Of a stretch of DNA of 64,000 nucleotides, positions 59,057 to 64,000 are shown piece after piece. The notes under the pieces are model-generated. The model did no database searches. It was not told where the DNA came from and was given only the letters and a program-made list of their open reading frames with translations. This DNA comes from Klebsormidium nitens. Its lineage: Eukaryota; Streptophyta; Klebsormidiophyceae; Klebsormidiales; Klebsormidiaceae. The position numbers and the translations under genes were made by a program. Location: NCBI GenBank assembly GCA_000708835.1, contig DF237129.1:1-64000 (forward strand). Reading direction: 5' to 3'. How positions within the stretch are numbered: position 1 is the stretch's first letter; each line of letters starts with the position of its first letter.

Positions 59057-62000
59057 ATGTCACCTACACATTTTGCTGTCGCTGCGGCCTTGGCCCTTAT
59101 CCTTCTGGTCTCATTCAGCTACTTGCACTCGTCAATCACCATCAGCACCTGTGTTTTCCTGCTGCCAGCTGGCGCAGCGCGATTGGCCCAGCCCCAGCAT
59201 CAAGCCATTCCGACGGGTGGTGTCAACGCAGTTGCCTTGCAAGATTCTCTGGAACAGAGTCAGGAGCAAGAGGGGGAGAAGTCAAAGTGTAAAGCATGGC
59301 AAGACAGCATCTCAGCGATTGGATTTGTAGAGATAAAGCTGCCGCCCGGGGCGAGGGACTTTGAAGAGGAGCCGATTCGGATCTACGAGACGAAGCAGCT
59401 GTACTATCCACAACAACATTGCGATGTTGGATGCAGGTATGTGCATTGTATTCCTTCCCAGTGTTGCATAGCCAGCCAGCATTCTTTCCGAGGAATGTTT
59501 TCTTCAGAGGAATCAGTAAAGTGCCCCCTTTTACGCCCCGCTTTTTCGGTGGTCAAGCTTTGGAAGGTATTGAGAGATTGAGAAAGGCCATGAGCTTCTA
59601 GAGGGAGCTGGTGACATGCCCTCGATCAGGTCTGCCTGATGGTGATCAGTTTCCACAACCTGGTTGACTTTGATTGGGTTAAATCTAGGGTTGAATATTC
59701 AGCTGGCAATCCAGCTGGCAAGCATAAATACTAGGATGTACTTGGACCTCCCAAGCTCCATCCTTCGCGCAAACACTATGCGCTGCAACCTTTGGGTTTG
59801 CTCTGCTTCATTTCCCAACCTTTTGCATCAAAATTACCTACTTTTCAAAAAGCTGCACGAACCCAGTTGCTTAGGAGATTCGAACTCAACCATTGCCCAG
59901 CTGACAGAGCGGGCAAATTGTGCTACCAACTTCCCACTGTACAGACCTTTCACGCTCTCCCGCAGCCTTACCGTGATTCAATACTGACTGTCGTGTTTCC
60001 CGCACTTTCACTGGCGGCGACGGCGCGATCCTCTAATTGCGTGTTTGTAGTGAAGCCAAGATGGTCTCCTACCAGGCTTTTCATGAAACATTTAAAGCAC
60101 AAAGTAAGACTAAAACTCCCACCATTTAGCGCAGCTCTTCTCCGTGAGCTGAGAGAGTTTAGCATGGCGTAAACCACTGTCGCTTTTGTTCCCCCCCTCC
60201 TTCCTGCAGAACATTTACCCCTTCTGCACCTCCAAAGGATGACGACACTCCATGGGATGCCGTTGCTCACTTCGACTCCCACCCCAACGAAATCAACCGC
60301 TCCCTTGGGAGCACCTTCGTCTTGCGCAACATCGAAAGCCCGTCGAACTTTGGGCACCAGCTGTCCGTTGATCGAGCACGATCGGACGGCTATGATGTTA
60401 CCGTGGCTTTCGAGCTCGATGCAGACGTCCCGGTACGCTTTGGAACTTTGATTTCAGCTGACCTGACTTTGCGCTTGATATCTTCACGGCTGTGAATCGT
60501 CCCCATGCTTTGCCCCATTGTAACTTTGCACCTTTGATGCTGGTTACTGAAGGATGAGCATACACACGCTTTGCAAGCGTCGTCAAGCTCTTGCCCGTCG
60601 GTTCACCACGCACAACAGAACATCGAATCCGGACTCTCGCCTGAGAATGACCGTTTGAGATTGATGACACAACAACCAGCTTGATCTAGCTCAAACATCA
60701 TGGCGGTTCCTGCTATGACAAAGCAAAGAACTTCTGTCTTCAAGTTGCTAAGCGGATTCTGGTGCCGCTGAAGAGATCTTTGCCTGAAAGGCAGAAAAGC
60801 CAAAACTGAAGCCGCAACGCCATCTATCTCAACAATCAAGGTCATGCAAAAGCGCCGAGTCGGCAAACTTCACAAAGTTGTTGCAAACTGCCAGCACCGG
60901 GGATAGCTTGTTACATTCCGGACTTGACATGAATCTGATGGGGTTGATTGGATTACGCATAACGAGCTTGAATCTGGAACCAACAGTACGCAAATTTAAG
61001 CAATACCTATTATGGCTTAAAGTATATACTCAGCACTCGGAGTTTATCTTATCTTTTTCAAGCCTGAAATTTAGGTGGTATACACCAACTTCGACGGGGC
61101 CGGGGACTTTTTCGCGCGGCCGATCGACTACGAGGACAAGGTGCCGGCCACGGCGGCGTTCATCTCGAACTGCGACATGGTGACGAGTTTCCGGATGGAG
61201 GCAATGCAGCGGATGCGGGAGCTCGGGGTGGTGGTCGACTCGTACGGAAAGTGCGGGCACACGAAGAACGTCACGGGTGAGCTGCCGAGACATAAACGCG
61301 AGACGGTCTTTGCTTTGGGACGTGAGTTATTGCGTCGGATTGAGAGCTGTTTGAGTCGCCAGTTGAATGATAGGAAGGATGATTCGTGCAGACCAAGAAC
61401 GTCACGGGTGAGCTAGCCAGAATGTAGAAGTGAGACGGAAAAACCGCCTCCTTTTGGGGGAGTAAGGCGTGAGTATTTGCCTGACGCGAATTGAGAGCTG
61501 CATTGAGTCAAAAATCGAAGAATGGAAGGACAGTCCGGGAATTAATGATCGTCTTCGAGCAAGCTGGCAAGAGCCTGGAGGTCAGCGGAGAAGTCCCTCA
61601 GCCGCCTTCTTTGCGGAAACATGAGATGCGACTGAACTTGTCCGGCTGCGAGCTGTTCAAAGCTGAGTCCGCGAATAAGTAGAGAGTCCGGGCAGATCAA
61701 GAACGTCACGCTAAGCTGCCTCTGAAATGAGAAACGTGATACTTTCGGAGAAAAGCTGGTCTACCTCACGTCTTTACGAGAACGTCCTGAATCCTGTTGC
61801 TCGGAGGATTGGTAGACGTGTCGTGTAGCGCTGCCTCAACAAGAAGACTCAGCGGGCTGTACGAGGATGTAAACGTATGACGTCCTCTGAGGACCGCTCC
61901 AATTTACCTGCCGGAAGAGCGAGATTTATTTCTGGCATCCCTTCGATCTCGTGTAAGGTCATCGGCTGTGTCCTTCAAACGGCCCCATCGGACCTAAAAA

Positions 62001-63914
62001 ATACTCCTAGAAGGTTCTGGAAAGCTGTGAGAGAAAGCTCTCTCCAACCGCTCCATGGGTCCTAGAAATGACTTTAAGAAGGTCTTAAAAATGGGCGTAG
62101 AAAAGGCTTCCTCCACGTTCGCAGACGACGACTGGTACGGAATGGAGCACGTGTACAAGTACGAGTCCAAGCTGGGGCTCACTCAGCGTTACATGTTCTA
62201 CTGCGCCTTCGAGAACAGCATCTGGCCGGATTACGTCACCGAGAAGTTTTACCACGGCTTGCGGACCGGCGCCGTACCGATCGTCCTCGGCGCGCCCAAC
62301 GTGGGCGAATTTGCCCCGAGCCCGGACTCGTTTCTGCAGATAAGGAGTCTGGAGGACATCCCTGCGGTTGTGGAGAAGATGAAAGAGGCGATGCGCAACC
62401 GGACGTACTACGAGGTGGGCAGCACTATCTTTCTTCGTTTCTTCTTTTTCGCTTCGTGCGTTGGGCGCGGGGCTTTGATGTGTGTCTGTCTTTTGACCCC
62501 GCTCTATTGACTTAAGCTTGGCGGCCCGTGTCCGGGTCCCTTCTTTCCCTTGCCGCACCTTTTCTTCTTGCAAGCGCTAACTCTCCGTTTTCATCGATGA
62601 TGGGCGACCCTAGAAATGCGGGTCAACTCATTCTCGTTTTCAACGCAAGGCGGAGCAACTGCCCCGTTTGAATGTACTAGGACCTTCGCGAACGTTGCCT
62701 CATAGTTCTAAGACCCCCCGTGACACTTCAAGTGGGCGTTGAGGTTGAAGAAACCCACGTGGCTGTCGCGGCGTCCTTCTTGCGGTAAAGTCGCCTTCCG
62801 TGTCGCTGCCAAAATTTCGCTCGTGCGGATCGCGGCGACATAAACAGCTGCATCCCTGGTTACTGGTCGCTAAATGCGGATGCATCCGCTGACGCCCTCT
62901 TTAAGATGGGCGTCAACGGTAAAACCAGTCCGTTCCGATTTGCTGTTTGCTCAAAAACGGAACCCAGGAGCCTCTTGTTGTGGTTCCGCCGTACCTTCGT
63001 GCGCGTGGTTGCCCCGTCTGTTAGCGGCCCCGGAAGAGGGACTACGAACCAAACCAGTGCATCCTTGACTGCAAAGCACAGTAGTGCACTCTCAGAAGCT
63101 GTCTTCGGCTCGCATTTGAGGAATTGATGGCGAGACTTTTTGTTTCAATCACTTGCCGTGCGCGAGATCTCTTCTTCTTCCATCTGGAAAACGTGGTGTG
63201 AGGAGGATCTTACCTTATCCGCTCCATCGTCTCTGTCTCCCAGAAGCTATTCAGAAAGAAAGACGGTCGCCCTCATTCTTCTTGGCTTTCTTGCAGAGCA
63301 TGCTGGCGTGGAAGTCGGAGGCTCCATCCGAGACCTTCAGAGCGATCACGGACATGCCAGCTGTCCACCCCACGTGCCGGCTCTGCATCCTATTGGCCGA
63401 CCGCATACGACAAAAGGAATGGCGGGAAGGCCGGGGCAACAGCAGTCTTCTAAAAAATCGAAGCAGCGCCGGAAGTTATTTCGAGCAACGCCCCATAGCT
63501 CCTTTTATCATCCCTGCACGGTCGTTTGACCACTGCTCCTGCATAAGCGATGGGCCGACCCCGGAGGTTATGAGCACCAAGTATCTACTCTTCGTGCGCG
63601 AGCGGGGGCTGTTCCGGTTCCGTCCGGTCTTTCTGGGCTCGGAAGACCTCACCCTTAACGGGCTTCACCGAGCAATCATTGAGGGGTTTATGAAGATGCA
63701 TCACCGAGTGACGTGGCAAGAGCACCGGGAAATCTCGTCTGGGCTAGCGGCGCGTATAAGCTCTTGGGAAAGGCCGGTCGTGCATCGCGTATACGAAGTG
63801 GGACGCACGCAGAGGCAGGTGCTGTTTGGCAACGGGTCCTTGCAACACGACGCTCAAGTCGAGGCGCTTGTCAAGTCGCAGCCCTGTCCACGGCTCGAAG
63901 CAATCTTTGTGTAG
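59057..63914 (+). CDS. Core alpha-1,3-fucosyltransferase (GT10, FUT11/FUT12-like), 570 aa
   Basis: Exons 59057-59436, 60210-60432, 61075-61276, 62125-62414 and 63297-63914 join in frame. The enzyme transfers fucose from GDP-fucose to the innermost GlcNAc of N-glycans in the Golgi. A type II signal anchor (HFAVAAALALILLVSFSYL) precedes the stem. Exons 2-3 give AAFISNCDMVTSFRMEAMQR and VVDSYGKCG; exon 4 holds the GT10 signature CAFENSIWPDYVTEKFYHGL then GAVPIVLGAPNVGEFAP. Exon 5 has WKSEAPSETFRAITDM, HPTCRLCILLAD and FVRERGLF, ending with PCPRLEAIFV, the C-terminal region characteristic of plant FucTA/FUT11-12 rather than FUT13. Plant enzymes are about 500-513 aa; the extra length lies mainly in the last exon. 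Confidence 0.9.
59862..59945 (-). other. tRNA-like / SINE-like fragment in fucosyltransferase intron 1
   Basis: On the minus strand GTTGGTAGCAC (59930-59920) resembles a tRNA D-arm/A box, and GAGTTCGAATCTC (59887-59875) is a good B box, 33 bp further on. The spacing suits an internal Pol III promoter. The anticodon region (TTGCCC...GGGCAA with a 12-nt loop) and acceptor stem do not fold as a normal tRNA, so a tRNA-derived SINE fragment or decayed tRNA is more likely than a functional gene. Confidence 0.3.
61245..61720 (+). repeat. Repeated exon 3 end plus splice donor of the fucosyltransferase gene
   Basis: The exon 3 end AAGAACGTCACGG/gtgagct (donor at 61277) recurs with its donor at 61408, 131 bp later, and again near 61698-61715 with the donor mutated (CGctaagc). 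The second copy is preceded by an acceptor-like TCGTGCAG and would make a 16-nt micro-exon that shifts the frame. Similar TTGAGAGCTG...TTGAGTC words in the following intron show that the duplicated unit extends beyond the border. Confidence 0.75.
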
Positions 63915-64000
63915 CTTTTGTGTTGCTCAGTCAAATCTAGATAAACTACTTGTTGACTCAATCCATTATCCAGGTGTAATATGCATCTTTGTACAGTAAA

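Overview
This is a stretch of intron-rich eukaryotic nuclear DNA. The gene set points to the green (streptophyte) lineage: a plant-type CDKD kinase, a peroxin-4 ubiquitin-conjugating enzyme of plant length and sequence, a BTL-type mitochondrial carrier, a PEPPER/FLK-like three-KH-domain protein, and a core alpha-1,3-fucosyltransferase resembling land-plant FUT11/FUT12. Moderate GC content, many short introns and EGF-like secreted proteins would suit a streptophyte alga such as Klebsormidium. That placement is inference. All gene models were spliced by eye from GT/AG sites and reading-frame continuity, without transcripts.

Layout. 1-1468: non-coding, with an inverted-repeat element. 1469-5323 (+): membrane-anchored GDSN-motif esterase-like protein. 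6255-6452: MITE-like element. 7411-10769 (-): CDKD kinase, divergent from 11845-17279 (+) DPH6 diphthamide synthetase. 18692-20346 (-): unrecognised 212-aa protein, divergent from 21045-24879 (+) BTL carrier. 25610-43560: two tandem segmental copies of about 8.5 kb, each carrying one 8-exon minus-strand gene for a secreted protein with an EGF-like domain and a row of six-cysteine modules. 43.6-47.6 kb: mostly featureless. 47640-53083 (-): KH protein, divergent from 54180-57563 (+) PEX4, with a second MITE in the shared promoter. 59057-63914 (+): core fucosyltransferase.

The genes do not form a pathway. Most are housekeeping genes arranged as divergent pairs sharing 0.7-1.1 kb promoters. The accessory part is the tandem pair of cysteine-rich genes. 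Their modules are single phase-1 exons, multiplied by exon duplication inside the gene (including a decayed fourth copy shared by both genes). The whole gene was then duplicated.

A second theme is small tandem duplication of about 120-131 bp straddling an exon-intron border. It occurs independently in three genes here: the esterase, cysteine-rich copy A and the fucosyltransferase. In each case one border is intact and the extra copies are decayed.
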